DNA of 64,000 bases from CAILKP01 sp038231815 (GCA_038231815.1 JBBRKQ010000003.1:1-64000); one strand, 5' to 3'. Positions 43,236-53,418 are shown, counted from the stretch's first letter. The notes: generated from the sequence alone by a model not told the origin. A program made the numbers and translations.

Positions 43236-44795
43236 ATGTCAAGCCCCGCCAGCGACAGTTCAGCCTCGATTCCGGCACCGCAAGCCGCCGCTACCGCTCC
43301 GGCAGTTGCACCGGCCGCTCCGGCCGCACCAGCAGCCCCCGCGCTCATCAACGTGCTGCTCATCGGCTCCGGCGGGCGTGAGCACTCCCTTGCCTGGCGA
43401 ATCTCGCAGTCTCCGCTGCTGGGCAAGCTGTTCTCGACCGGGTGCAGCAACCCCGGCATCGCGGCGTATGCCACGCCGGTGCCGCGTGACATTCCGATCA
43501 ATGCCAAGGATCCGTACCAGCTCAGCAAGTTTTTGGCAGAGCACAAGATCAATCTCGTTGTCATTGGCCCGGAAGACCCACTGGCCGAGGGATTGACCGA
43601 TGCACTGACCGATGAGAAGTTTTGTAAGGGCCTGTCGTGGACGCCGCACGTGTTCGGGCCGACTCAGGCCGGGGCGATGCTGGAGGCGGACAAGTCGTTT
43701 GCCAAAGAGCTGATGCGGGGTGCGGCGATTCCGACGGCCGAGGCCCGCATCTTTCGAGATGCCGAGGCTGCCCGGCGGTTCATTGAATCGCGGCTTCGCA
43801 GCTCCGACCCGCTGCTGGATGCGGTGTTTCGCGCGGCCGATGACTATTCCGATCAGGAACAGCGGCGGATGTTTATTGACCAAGAGATCTACAAGAAAAA
43901 GGATGTTGCCGCGGCGTTTAACAAAGCGCGGCCGGACCTGCCTGTGATCAAGGCCTCGGGCCTGGCCAAGGGCAAGGGTGTGTTCGTGCCGTCAACACTC
44001 AGCGAATCCATGACGGCGATTGACCGCATCATGGGCAAGCTGGAGTTTGGCGAAGCGGGTCGTACCGTGATTATTGAAGAGCGCTTGCCCGGCCGTGAGG
44101 TGTCGGTGTTCGCCCTGACCGATGGTCGGAGTATTTTTATTCTCGAATCCTGCCAAGACCACAAGCGCTTGGGTGATGGAGCGACCGGACCCAACACGGG
44201 CGGCATGGGCTCACTCTGCCCGACGCCAGCGCTTGATTCCAAACTAAACGCACGCATTGAGCGTGAGATTATCCTGCCGACGATCGACGCCTTAAAGCGC
44301 GAAACCATCGAGTTCCGCGGCGTGATTTACTTCGGCATCATGCTCACACCCGGTGGCCCCAAAGTGCTGGAGTACAACACCAGATTTGGTGACCCGGAGT
44401 GCCAGGTGCTGATGGCGCGGTGGAAATCCGACGTATTGCCGGTGCTGCTGGCCTGCGCCCAGCGCAAGCTTGACAAAGCCACAATTGAGTGGCACCCCGG
44501 CGTTGCGGTAACAGTGATTCTCGCAAGTGCTGGTTACCCCGACAAGCCCCGCTCCGGCGATGTGATCGACGGGTTAGAGTCCGCGGCGAGGGTGCCAGGA
44601 GTTCAGGTGTTTCATGCGGGAACCAAGCGCATGGACAACGGTGATATCGTCACCAGCGGCGGGCGTGTGCTCGCGGTCACGGCCATCGGCGCGGATCTGC
44701 AGGAAGCACGGGCACGCGCGTATAAAGCTGCGAACCTCATTCAGTTTTCCGGCAAGCAGATGCGCACTGATATTGGAACGGACATCGTTGGCTAA
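43236..44795 (+). CDS. purD: Phosphoribosylamine-glycine ligase PurD
   Basis: 519 residues; the family is usually ~425. An N-terminal Ala/Pro-rich extension of ~35 residues precedes NVLLIGSGGREHSLAWRISQ, the family's first motif. The ATP-grasp core shows NLVVIGPEDPLAEGLTD, VFGPTQAGAMLEADKSFAKE, VIKASGLAKGKGVFVP, EERLPGREVSVFALTDG, QDHKRLGDGATGPNTGGMGS and the metal-site EYNTRFGDPECQVLM. A polar insertion of ~50 residues (about 180-235, ESRLRSSDPLLDAVFRAADD) separates the biotin-carboxylase-like N-domain from the ATP-grasp part. It makes glycinamide ribonucleotide in purine synthesis. It marks the right edge of the accessory region. Confidence 0.94.
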   Translation: MSSPASDSSASIPAPQAAATAPAVAPAAPAAPAAPALINVLLIGSGGREHSLAWRISQSPLLGKLFSTGCSNPGIAAYATPVPRDIPINAKDPYQLSKFLAEHKINLVVIGPEDPLAEGLTDALTDEKFCKGLSWTPHVFGPTQAGAMLEADKSFAKELMRGAAIPTAEARIFRDAEAARRFIESRLRSSDPLLDAVFRAADDYSDQEQRRMFIDQEIYKKKDVAAAFNKARPDLPVIKASGLAKGKGVFVPSTLSESMTAIDRIMGKLEFGEAGRTVIIEERLPGREVSVFALTDGRSIFILESCQDHKRLGDGATGPNTGGMGSLCPTPALDSKLNARIEREIILPTIDALKRETIEFRGVIYFGIMLTPGGPKVLEYNTRFGDPECQVLMARWKSDVLPVLLACAQRKLDKATIEWHPGVAVTVILASAGYPDKPRSGDVIDGLESAARVPGVQVFHAGTKRMDNGDIVTSGGRVLAVTAIGADLQEARARAYKAANLIQFSGKQMRTDIGTDIVG

Positions 44796-44954
44796 AAGGC
44801 CTGTTTGGGCCAAAACCAACAGCCTCCGACGGGTGTTCGCCCGCCAACCCTCGCCCGAGCCGTGTTTACCCCCGGACGCTTTTTGGAAACAACCTATCGG
44901 CGGTTTGTGCATCGCTGCGAGCATCCGTTCGAGAGTTTCATCCGAACTATTTCC

Positions 44955-46523
44955 GTGTCTGCACTGCCCGGCATTCAACTCGTTTGGTTCAAACGCGATC
45001 TGCGTATGGCCGACCACTGGCCGCTGGTGCGGGCACAGTTGGCCGGTCCGGTCATCGGGCTTTACGTCTTTGAACCTTCGGTTTGGACTGCGCCCGATGC
45101 CGATCGCTGCCACTTTGATTTTGTGGTGCAGTCCCTCCGGCAGCTTCACTCCCAATGGGCCGCACGCGGCGGCGTGCTGCTGATTCGCACAGGCGAGGTG
45201 GTTGATGTATTGCAGCGCTTGCAAAAGAGGCTGACAGCCGCAAGTCTGGCGGGAATCAGCCAGCTGTGGTCGCACGAGGAAACCGGCAACGCGATCACGT
45301 TCGCCCGTGATGGGCGTGTGGGCCGATGGTGCAAAGACCACGGCATCCAGCAAACAGAAGTCCCGCAGACCGGCGTCGTGCGGCGACTGCAATCACGCGA
45401 TGGCTGGGCCCGGCTGTGGCAGCAGCGGATGGACCAGCCCGCCGCCGCGGTGCCGCAGCGAATCACCTCACCAGCTCTCCCGGCAGCGTTCCTCGGGCCC
45501 CTCGGCGAGGCGGATCTGCCAACAGCCGAGCAGTTGGGAGTGCGCGGAACCGTCAAGCCTGAGGCCAAGCTTGGCGGTGAGTCGCACGCGTGGGATGAAC
45601 TCGAATCGTTCTTGACGGTTCGTGGCGTGAACTACCAGCGGGATATGTCAAGCCCGGTTGAAGGTTGGACCGGATGCAGCCGGCTGAGCCCGTACTTGGC
45701 ATGGGGCAACATTTCGGTTCGATCGGTCTATCAGCGCACTCGCCAGCGGGCCGCGGAACTGGCTGAACTGTCTGAGCATGGCGGCAGCATTGACCGACGG
45801 TGGTCAAGCTCCCTGCGCAGCTTTGATGCGCGGCTGCGATGGCACTGCCACTTCATGCAGAAGCTGGAGAGTGAACCGGAGATTGAGTTTGAAAACTTCA
45901 ACCGCGCGTATGACGGCATGCGTGAGGGCTCATTCACAACCGATGAATCGCAGCGGCGGTTTGCAGCTTGGAAAAGCGGGCAGACCGGTTACCCAATGAT
46001 TGATGCGTGCATGCGGGCGCTGCACCGTGGCGGGTGGATCAACTTTCGTATGCGCGCCATGCTGACAAGCTTTGCGAGTTACCACCTGTGGCTGCACTGG
46101 CGGGAGCCAAGCGTGTATCTGGCCACTCAGTTTCTCGACTACGAGCCCGGCATCCACTACAGCCAATTTCAGATGCAGTCCGGCACCACCGGCATCAACA
46201 CCATCCGCATCTATTCGCCAGCCAAGCAGGTGCTGGACAACGACCCCGAAGGCCGATTTATTCGCAAATACGTGCCGGAATTGGCTGACGTGCCCGATGA
46301 GCACCTCGCCGAACCACACCTGATGCCGGGCCTGACGCAGCACATGGCCGGATGTGTGATCGGCCAAGACTATCCCGCGCCAATCGTTGACCACAAAACC
46401 GCGTACAACGCCGCAAAGGCAGCAATCTACGCGGCCCGCGGCAAACCCGCAGCCAAGGCAGAGGCCAACCGGGTGTACACCAAGCACGGAAGCCGAAAGA
46501 AACCCAGCGAGCGGCGCGGCTGA
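44955..46523 (+). CDS. Deoxyribodipyrimidine photolyase / cryptochrome family protein
   Basis: 522 residues from a GTG at 44955; upstream frame lacks a better start. The N-terminus (IQLVWFKRDLRMADHWPLVR) is the photolyase alpha/beta domain. The FAD-binding domain follows with SRLSPYLAWGNISVRSVYQR, RSFDARLRWHCHFMQKLESE, WKSGQTGYPMIDACMRALHR, WINFRMRAMLTSFASYHL, and DYEPGIHYSQFQMQSGTTGI. Those are the lining residues of the FAD and lesion pocket in the family. Repair of UV dimers with blue light is expected. The subclass (CPD, 6-4 or cryptochrome) cannot be fixed by eye. Confidence 0.9.
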   Translation: MSALPGIQLVWFKRDLRMADHWPLVRAQLAGPVIGLYVFEPSVWTAPDADRCHFDFVVQSLRQLHSQWAARGGVLLIRTGEVVDVLQRLQKRLTAASLAGISQLWSHEETGNAITFARDGRVGRWCKDHGIQQTEVPQTGVVRRLQSRDGWARLWQQRMDQPAAAVPQRITSPALPAAFLGPLGEADLPTAEQLGVRGTVKPEAKLGGESHAWDELESFLTVRGVNYQRDMSSPVEGWTGCSRLSPYLAWGNISVRSVYQRTRQRAAELAELSEHGGSIDRRWSSSLRSFDARLRWHCHFMQKLESEPEIEFENFNRAYDGMREGSFTTDESQRRFAAWKSGQTGYPMIDACMRALHRGGWINFRMRAMLTSFASYHLWLHWREPSVYLATQFLDYEPGIHYSQFQMQSGTTGINTIRIYSPAKQVLDNDPEGRFIRKYVPELADVPDEHLAEPHLMPGLTQHMAGCVIGQDYPAPIVDHKTAYNAAKAAIYAARGKPAAKAEANRVYTKHGSRKKPSERRG

Positions 46524-46556
46524 GTGTGTACCAGCCCCACCGGGCTTGCGCACCGC

Positions 46557-48698
46557 TTACTTCGTCGCATGCAGCTTGTCGTTCAGAATCTGCATGAAGC
46601 AGCCACCAACCACAGACCTTGCCTGGAACCCACTCATCCGCGCCGTCACTGTGTCATGCCAGTCGCTCATCGGCACGCGCGAGGTGGTCTCATTGGCGTA
46701 CCTGTAGAGGCTGTCCACAAGTTCATCCGCCTGGGCACGAGTGGTCGCTGCCGTAGCCATCGTTGCGATCATGCACAAGTACTCTCCTTTGGTGTAGGTC
46801 GCCCGGTTATCCAGCGGAAGGCCAAACGGATTCATCTTCGTGCGGTAATACGCAAGCTCGCGCTGGGCCACTTCAGGCGGGAAAATGTTCAAGTCCAGCA
46901 CCTTGTCCCACACCAGGTTGTACTTCATGCTCCAAGTCTCTGGCTTGCCAAAGGCGAGCACATAATGGTCGCCCGCATCAGCGAGCTTCATCCATTGCTT
47001 CGCGTAGTCGCGGGCGATTGCGTAGTTCTCCGCAGCCAGCGCGGTTTCCCCCATCAGTTCGGCCATCTTTGCATACGAGCCGATTCCCAAAATTGCCTTA
47101 ACAGACAAGTTCGCGTTGCGGGCGAGGTGCCCTGCGAAGTCGTCTGTAGACAACTGGTTGGCTGGGTCCAGTCCGTTCTTTACGAGATAGTCCTTCCAGG
47201 TCGTCAGGTTCTTCCAATTCTTCTTGGCGTACTCGCCGCTGCCTTCACGCACGCAAATGCCCGCGGCCAAAATCAACATGTTGCCGGATTCCTCAACCGG
47301 CATCTGGTCGGTCTCGGTCTTCTCACCGCCGCCATAGACCTGTCCGTTGGCAAGCGGGTACTGCCCCAAATCGTGCGGGGCAAACGGAAACTTCCAGCGG
47401 CCCTTATCGCAGTAATCAAAGATGGGATCGCACATGCCCTTGAGCAGTGTTGGGTTGTACGCCAGATAAAGTGCGGACGAAGGAAACGTCACATCTACCG
47501 TCGCAATGCAACCGTTGCTGAAGTTTTCCTTTGAGAAAAAGAACGGGCGGCCGTCGGTATTGGCTACCAATTTGTGCGCAGAAATTGAGTGGCGGTACAG
47601 CAGCTCGCAAAGCTGGGCGTATTTCTCGCCGCCGGCCTTGAGGGCATCTGCCCGTAGTGACGCATCAAACGCATCGCACCGTGTGCGGATGGAGCCATAC
47701 TCGGCCTCCGCCATTTGCACCAAGCCCGCTTTGCTGATCTTCTCGCCGCCTCGCCACCAGCCGGGCAGATTGGTACCCAAATACTGGATTGATTCAACAT
47801 CGTCGTACGCAAGGGTCATATGGCGTTCAACGGGTGCCGCACCAACTTCTCCCATGTCAAGCACCACGCTCAGCACGGGCCAGCGGTCACGCACCGCTCT
47901 GGGCTTGGCCGTGTCATCTGCCTCGAGCGTGATTCCGCGATCGGCAAACCGTCTGCGTGCATCGGCATCGTCACCGAAGCAAGATTTGCTACCGGTTGAG
48001 GGTGTCGAGACCATGAAGTGGCCCCAGTCGATACGGTGATCATCGCCTTTGCTGCCAAGAATCTTTTGATCGATCGAGCCGATGGACATCACGTTTAGCC
48101 CGGGAACATCCATCCGGTTCCAGGTCACCTGCTGATCAGTGTTGTTCACCGCCCACTCACCCGAAGCATCAAAGTACACCTGCACCTCGTGTGGGCGAGC
48201 ATCGTTACTCTTGACGGAGTACACGATGTACGTCGCCGGACGCGCGAGCAGCTTTAAATCATCAGGCAGCAACGGTGAGATAAACCGCACCGTCAGCTCA
48301 ACGGCCCCGCAGTCAAAGGTGTACACGGTCTGCGTCGCACTCACCTTCACGCTGGTTTGCGTGACATGGTCAATCCCAACCGGCGAGCCCATGAACCGCT
48401 GCGTCCTGTTGTCAACCCGGATCATGCCCACCATACCAAAGATGCGGCCCGTCCAGTGCTTGGGATACTCATCGTACAAATGGTCAGACATTGACCAGCA
48501 ACTGAAGTAAGGATCATGCGCCACCAGCGGCACCGCGGGAGGCCGGATCGCCTGCGCCATCTGGCCCGGCTCAGTCACTTCGCCCGCAGGTTTTTCCGCG
48601 GCGGGTTTGCCAGCCTCAAAGCGGGCGAGTGCGCCAGCATGAGCAGAAAAAGCGGTAACGCCGCAGCAAATCAGGCCAGCGGTAAGAGCAAGTGGCAT
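46557..48698 (-). CDS. Secreted glutaminase-A-like protein (DUF4964/DUF5127/DUF4965/DUF1793)
   Basis: 713 residues from the ATG at 48698, which has GGAGACT upstream. A signal peptide (MPLALTAGLICCGVTAFSAHA) leads to RPPAVPLVAHDPYFSCWSMS and HWTGRIFGMVGMIRVDNRTQ, the first domain of this family. The second half has LAYDDVESIQYLGTNLPGWW, FFSKENFSNGCIATVDVTFP and YAKKNWKNLTTWKDYLVKNG with NLSVKAILGIGSYAKMAELM, the alpha/alpha-barrel part. Family members include fungal glutaminase A, though the bacterial ones are not proven to have that activity. It is periplasmic or exported. It stands convergent to the photolyase gene. Confidence 0.88.
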   Translation of the reverse strand: MPLALTAGLICCGVTAFSAHAGALARFEAGKPAAEKPAGEVTEPGQMAQAIRPPAVPLVAHDPYFSCWSMSDHLYDEYPKHWTGRIFGMVGMIRVDNRTQRFMGSPVGIDHVTQTSVKVSATQTVYTFDCGAVELTVRFISPLLPDDLKLLARPATYIVYSVKSNDARPHEVQVYFDASGEWAVNNTDQQVTWNRMDVPGLNVMSIGSIDQKILGSKGDDHRIDWGHFMVSTPSTGSKSCFGDDADARRRFADRGITLEADDTAKPRAVRDRWPVLSVVLDMGEVGAAPVERHMTLAYDDVESIQYLGTNLPGWWRGGEKISKAGLVQMAEAEYGSIRTRCDAFDASLRADALKAGGEKYAQLCELLYRHSISAHKLVANTDGRPFFFSKENFSNGCIATVDVTFPSSALYLAYNPTLLKGMCDPIFDYCDKGRWKFPFAPHDLGQYPLANGQVYGGGEKTETDQMPVEESGNMLILAAGICVREGSGEYAKKNWKNLTTWKDYLVKNGLDPANQLSTDDFAGHLARNANLSVKAILGIGSYAKMAELMGETALAAENYAIARDYAKQWMKLADAGDHYVLAFGKPETWSMKYNLVWDKVLDLNIFPPEVAQRELAYYRTKMNPFGLPLDNRATYTKGEYLCMIATMATAATTRAQADELVDSLYRYANETTSRVPMSDWHDTVTARMSGFQARSVVGGCFMQILNDKLHATK

Positions 48699-49378
48699 GG
48701 AGTCTCCAATGCCCGCATGGGCGTTTCGTTCACAAACCCGCAGCCATCGCGCTGCAGTGAGCGGGAACACTAGCCGCGACAACCGATTTGAAGGCGAGTC
48801 CAGTCGCCGCAGGTCTCACAATCAAGGTTCAACATCTGGTCGACTCGACATTTAGTACCCACACCGATTCGCATGGACATCTCACCCGGCCAAGCCGATT
48901 TACAACAAAATTTCTTGTTGTTTTCCGTGTTTCCATCGCCACCGAACCACCGTACGCAGCATCTTAAATTGCCCACCGAATCGTACCCGATGCCCATAAT
49001 ACAGTGCCACAGATGGCAGTGGGAGTGCAATCGCTGTGTGGCCAAGCGATTTGGATTGGGGGTCCCAAAACGTCGCTTGCATTGCGGCTCGAAGATCTCT
49101 CGCGTGATACGCATCGATGTTTCGAGTGACGCCCATCGGATCGTCGTGGTGGGCGGTCCCAGATCATCGCCGAATCCGTGCTTTCTTTTCCTTCTGGGGA
49201 TGGAGATGCCGGAGTCCCCGCACCCCTACGAGCGGCTTCGCATTCGAGGTACTGCATCAGCGACCGGTCGATGCGGCCGGCGTCACGCGAAAAAGCATGC
49301 AGTGATGACGCTATAGACGATGCCGGGGGGGTCGGGGCGCAACGACCTAAAAGCTCTCGGCAAACCCGCAGGGGTAAC
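48699..49378. other. Intergenic region without a supported gene
   Basis: About 680 bases between divergent genes. A 147-codon plus-strand frame (48873-49316) spans it but has an unconvincing Cys- and Arg-rich translation and no ribosome-binding site. No repeat or RNA gene was recognised. Confidence 0.35.
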
Positions 49379-50380
49379 ATGATGTTCTCCATGCTAACGA
49401 AAGGGAATCAAATCGTTCAACCCGCCATGAACACCACACTCCGATCGTTGTTCGCCTTTGTCACCTCCGCGCTGATGGCTTCGCAGGCCTTCGCCCAGCA
49501 TCTCTGGTGGGATCTTGACGGGCAGACGAATGCAACGTGCCTGTACGGCGAGATCACCGTGCTCGCCACTGCGCCCAACATCTACTACTGCGGGGCCAAC
49601 TGGCACCCCGGTGAGCCGGCGGGCGGCTACTGCGGCATCCAACACAACAGCGACACCGAGCGCCGCACCATCTTCTCCATCTGGGACACCACGGCCACGC
49701 TGCATCCAATCGTCACCGCCGCAGACCCCCTGACGCTGCACAATCGCTTTGGCGGTGAGGGCGAGGGGGGCCACACGCACATGGTCTGGAACTGGAATAT
49801 CGGCGAGACCTTCCAGTTTTATGTTCATAAACAGCCGGGCAAAGATGACACCACCGAAACGAGCTACTACATCTTTGATCGCGTCAAGAACGTGTGGATC
49901 CACAGCGCGACGATCAGCAATCCCAACGGCGATAAGAAAAGCGTCGCGACCATTGGCGGCGGGCTGAACTCGTTCCTGGAGAACTTCGCGGGCAAAGACA
50001 AGGCCACGCCCAAGCTCGCGCTCTATCGGCTCTGGCTGGGAACCAGCATCGAGACCATGAAGTGCCTGACCAAGGCCGGCGGCGATGGCACCTGGGGCCA
50101 GCTTCACGGGGCGTACTTCCTCGCCGAGGGAGAGGCCAAGGCACTCGAGGGCATCTTCGCATCATCGAAGGAGAAGTACGGCGAGCCCCAAATGGGAGAG
50201 AGCAAGGGAGAAAAAAAGGGCGAAAAGAAGGACGAGAAGGGCAAGAAGCTCGAGCCGATCCCCGATGCGCCGGTGCCGGAGAAGGTCCTCGCCGCGCTGA
50301 AGACGCAGCCGAAGGCGAAAGAAGTGACCTCGACACCGCCTTCCCTCCCAGCCGCACCGCCAGCGAAGCCAGACAAGTAG
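49379..50380 (+). CDS. Exported DUF3472-like protein
   Basis: 333 residues from the ATG at 49379, with AGGGG upstream; a second ATG at 49427 is possible. A signal peptide ends near ASQAFAQHLWWD. The domain has NIYYCGANWHPGEPAGGYCG, GGHTHMVWNWNIGETFQFYV, TETSYYIFD and TWGQLHGAYFL, which resemble the DUF3472 beta-rich domain. The last ~70 residues are a Lys/Glu/Pro-rich tail (GEKKGEKKDEKGKK). The role is unknown; it is likely to act outside the cytoplasm. Confidence 0.75.
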   Translation: MMFSMLTKGNQIVQPAMNTTLRSLFAFVTSALMASQAFAQHLWWDLDGQTNATCLYGEITVLATAPNIYYCGANWHPGEPAGGYCGIQHNSDTERRTIFSIWDTTATLHPIVTAADPLTLHNRFGGEGEGGHTHMVWNWNIGETFQFYVHKQPGKDDTTETSYYIFDRVKNVWIHSATISNPNGDKKSVATIGGGLNSFLENFAGKDKATPKLALYRLWLGTSIETMKCLTKAGGDGTWGQLHGAYFLAEGEAKALEGIFASSKEKYGEPQMGESKGEKKGEKKDEKGKKLEPIPDAPVPEKVLAALKTQPKAKEVTSTPPSLPAAPPAKPDK

Positions 50381-50584
50381 ATGGGCGCCCGGCTCGCTAA
50401 GACCTTAAGGCAAGGGGCACCGCGTCGTCCCGGTCGTTGTCGGGCTTGCGATGTCAAATCAGTGGGCTTGCCACAGCCTTCGCCGCAGCGACCTGAGGCA
50501 GATCGAATCACAGCGACGATGCAATCTAGGACTGTATTGCGTAGTGCTCGCCGCGTTCCACAAACCCGCTACTAAACTCCCCAT

Positions 50585-51301
50585 ATGGAACACGCCAAAC
50601 CCAGCGATGAAGCCTGTGCAGTCTGCAGCAACCGGTTCGCCAAGCGCACAATGCTTCCCGCCGGAGCGGTGCGGCATGGGCCAGCAGATCTGATTCGCCG
50701 TGAACATCCAGACTTTGGCGATGGCAAGTTCGTCTGCGGGTCATGCAACGCCAAGTACCGGGCGGAGTTTGTCCGTTCACTGCTTGAAGTTGAGCGTGGC
50801 GAGCTTTCAACGCTCGATGAGCAGGTGGTGGCGGCCTTGAGAGATCAGGAGACAATCGCCGCGAATCTCAATGAAAAATTCGGTGAGAAACTCACGCTGG
50901 GCCAGCGCATGGCAGACAAAGTCGCGGCATTCGGCGGCAGTTGGTCGTTCATATTGTTCTTCGGCGCGCTAATCGTCGTGTGGATGTGCCTCAACATCGG
51001 CATGTTACTCGCCATCCCGTTTGACCCTTACCCGTTCATTCTTCTAAACCTCGTGCTGTCAACCCTCGCCGCGTTGCAGGCCCCGGTCATTATGATGAGC
51101 CAGAATCGTCAGGCCGCAAAAGATCGCATGCGTTCCGAGCATGACTACAGGGTGAACCTAAAGGCGGAGCTTGAGATTCGGCTGGTGCACACCAAGCTGG
51201 ATCAACTCCTCACACACCAATGGCAACGGCTGATACAGATTCAGGAAGTGCAGATGGACTTAATGGAGGAGCTAGGCCGACGGGGGCGAAAGGGGGAGTA
51301 A
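50585..51301 (+). CDS. DUF1003 membrane protein
   Basis: 238 residues. An N-terminal zinc-ribbon-like part (CAVCSNRFAKRTMLPAG with FVCGSCNAKYR) precedes the DUF1003 domain: TLGQRMADKVAAFGGSWSFI, then two membrane helices (FGALIVVWMCLNI and PYPFILLNLVLSTLAALQAP), the PVIMMSQNRQAAKDR loop, and a helical tail. DUF1003 proteins are small membrane proteins of unknown function, suggested to affect ion homeostasis. No operon partner is evident. Confidence 0.9.
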   Translation: MEHAKPSDEACAVCSNRFAKRTMLPAGAVRHGPADLIRREHPDFGDGKFVCGSCNAKYRAEFVRSLLEVERGELSTLDEQVVAALRDQETIAANLNEKFGEKLTLGQRMADKVAAFGGSWSFILFFGALIVVWMCLNIGMLLAIPFDPYPFILLNLVLSTLAALQAPVIMMSQNRQAAKDRMRSEHDYRVNLKAELEIRLVHTKLDQLLTHQWQRLIQIQEVQMDLMEELGRRGRKGE

Positions 51302-51377
51302 ACACAGAGCGGTATTCCGCGAGCTGCGCTAGCCTAAGCGGGCGGCCATAACGGGCAACCACCACACGCAGCCGCGC

Positions 51378-51821
51378 TCAAGTACTTGCCGCCTCATACA
51401 ACTCAATCGGCAAGTTATCCGGATCACGAATAAACGTGAATCGCTGGCCGGTGTACTCGTCAATCCGAACAGCTTCGGCCGCCACACCGTGGCCAGCGAG
51501 GCGGGCAATCTCTGCTGCAAGGTCGCTCACCAGCAGCGCAAGGTGCCGCAGGCCGCAGGCCTCCGGCCCCGTCAGTCGTGGCGGCGGGTTAGCAAAGGAA
51601 AAGAGTTCAATCTGCAAAACCGCGGGCTGCGCAGCACCAAGCTGCCCAGCCTGCACCGGCAAGCCCGGCGGCAGCAGGGCAAGATCAAGCTTGTAGGAAC
51701 TTCGCTCCGGGCGGTAGTGTTCCGCGAGCACCGTCAGGCCGAGGGTGCGCGTGTAAAACTGCTTGGACCGCGCATAGTCGGAGCAAATGATGGCGATGTG
51801 GTGCAGCGCGAGGATGGACAT
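51378..51821 (-). CDS. VOC-superfamily (glyoxalase-like) protein
   Basis: 147 residues. The start MSILALHHIAIICSDYARSK, with a His and Asp at the usual metal positions, is followed by FYTRTLGLTVLAEHYRPERS, CGLRHLALLVSDLAAEI and FIRDPDNLPIELYEA, whose Glu completes the metal site. This is the two-repeat vicinal-oxygen-chelate fold. It most resembles the SMU1112c/GloA2-type family. The substrate is unknown. The gene ends 77 bases from the stop of the convergent DUF1003 gene. Confidence 0.88.
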   Translation of the reverse strand: MSILALHHIAIICSDYARSKQFYTRTLGLTVLAEHYRPERSSYKLDLALLPPGLPVQAGQLGAAQPAVLQIELFSFANPPPRLTGPEACGLRHLALLVSDLAAEIARLAGHGVAAEAVRIDEYTGQRFTFIRDPDNLPIELYEAAST

Positions 51822-51937
51822 CGACGATTATTGGGGGGAGGTTTCCGGCACTCTCATCCCCAAAGTGTCCCAAGATGCGCGATGCCCGCGACTTGCCGAA
51901 AGCGTTCACCGGCACTCCCCACGCAAACAATTCACCC

Positions 51938-51970
51938 AAAAATGAAAAGAGCCCGAAGAAATCGGGCTCC
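51938..51970 (-). terminator. Rho-independent terminator after tRNA-Lys
   Basis: On the minus strand, AGCCCGA-TTTCT-TCGGGCT forms a perfect 7-bp stem and is followed by CTTTTCATTTTT. It lies 14 bases past the tRNA 3' end. Confidence 0.8.
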
Positions 51971-51981
51971 AATCGCGAAAA

Positions 51982-52054
<73 letters not shown>

Positions 52055-52698
52055 GATTGGTCCGCATTGCGGACAGAAAGAGCATAGGCGCGTCGGTGCG
52101 GCGGGTCTATGAATCAGCACTCCCTCCGCCTTCCCCAACCGCATCATCACGTGCTGCGCTTGTCGCTTGTCGTTGCAATTCGTAACAAATCGGCTCAAAT
52201 CAGCAATCCTAAAAATTCGTTACACCTCCCCGCCGCCAAAGCCCTCGGCACGCTGCATACCACTCCGTGTCAATTCGGTGGGTCTCAATTTGGAGGCCCC
52301 ACACGTTCCGCTGGCCCGCACAATTCCATCGTTCGCTTGACCCGATTGTCCTGTTACCACACCGCTGCGCCCGCCAAAGTCGCCTCAGCGAAATCCAACG
52401 GATCAACCATGGCGAGATCAATGAATATAAGCATTAATGCTTACGAAATCTATGCCACGTCCGCTATAAAACCAAAGCCCACCCCGTCGCGTTCAAACCT
52501 ACCGAAATCCGAATTGTCTCCCGCGAACTTGCCCTCCGCCCGCCAACCATCTACCCTATCCGCCCTGTACTTCGCCCGAAGGATCGTCGGTTTGGCCGTG
52601 GGCCCGCCGATTTGCAATTGATCCCCGAATGCCAGGACCGGTAGGACGCAGCCAAAGGTGACGAGCCCTCTGCCCGACCGTGCATCAAGGAATTGGCC
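52055..52698. other. Intergenic region before rpmF, no gene seen
   Basis: About 640 bases of lower GC than the genes around it. Frames found here are shadows or lack ribosome-binding sites. No repeat was recognised. Confidence 0.35.
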
Positions 52699-52920
52699 AT
52701 GAATCCCGTCCAGAAAATTTCGTACGGCCGCACTCGCCGCCGTCGCGCTCACCACGCTCTGACCGCCATCACCGTCGGCCAAGACCCCGTGTCGGGCATG
52801 CCCAAGCAGCACCACCGCGCTGCCGCGGAGTCTGGCTATGTTCGCCCGGGCCTGAAGGTTGTCGTTCCCAAGCTGGGAATCGGCATGGTCAAGAAGAAGA
52901 AGAACAAGGCCGGCCAGTAA
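52699..52920 (+). CDS. rpmF: 50S ribosomal protein bL32, cysteine-free form
   Basis: 73 residues from the ATG at 52699, with AAGGAA upstream. The N-terminal half (ISYGRTRRRRAHHALTAITV) is the basic bL32 signature. The central zinc-ribbon Cys pairs are absent: the place reads GQDPVSGMPKQHHRAAAESG, so no zinc would be bound. The C-terminus is Lys-rich. The gene is followed by plsX, the usual rpmF-plsX order. Confidence 0.85.
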   Translation: MNPVQKISYGRTRRRRAHHALTAITVGQDPVSGMPKQHHRAAAESGYVRPGLKVVVPKLGIGMVKKKKNKAGQ

Positions 52921-53418
52921 GATTTGATCTTGCCCGCAAGGCAGGTCTTTCCGGCAAGTCAAAACTCCGCGGCAGATCTGACAGCAGGCTACCTCCGTCG
53001 GTGATGCTCTTTTAAAGTACAACTCACCCACCGCTGCGAATCAGAATTCGTAGCGGTGGTTGCACATCCACGGTTCGCTAGCCCACCGGCGGCCGATGAA
53101 GCACCATCAGATAAAGCCGCGGCCGCGCCGCTTTCGGAATGTGCGCACATCGCCGTGTATTTTCCCAGCAACGGGCCGACCGACAAGCGCTGGTGAGAAT
53201 GACCGCAATCCGTTGCTGGAAAGTTTTTGCGGACTTATGCTCGTACGCTTGCGCTCCGCGGCCGGCGCTCCAGTGGGCCCGCCGCGAGCTCTTGCTCTGT
53301 CCCTCGTGTTTTCGTTATTTGCCTCGTGCTCGTGCTTCTCCCGCCTCTGTGCCAAATCGGCTCCGCCGCTCGGCCGGATGGTTCACCGGATTGCTCCTTT
53401 ACTATGGATGACTCAACC
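52921..53418. other. rpmF-plsX spacer
   Basis: About 500 bases. A plus-strand frame reads into plsX from 53227, but its upstream part looks non-coding. It may hold a separate plsX promoter. No terminator hairpin was identified. Confidence 0.3.

Noticed and set aside
48873..49316. 147-residue Cys/Arg-rich protein
   Set aside because: No ribosome-binding site or family; composition looks like translated intergenic DNA.
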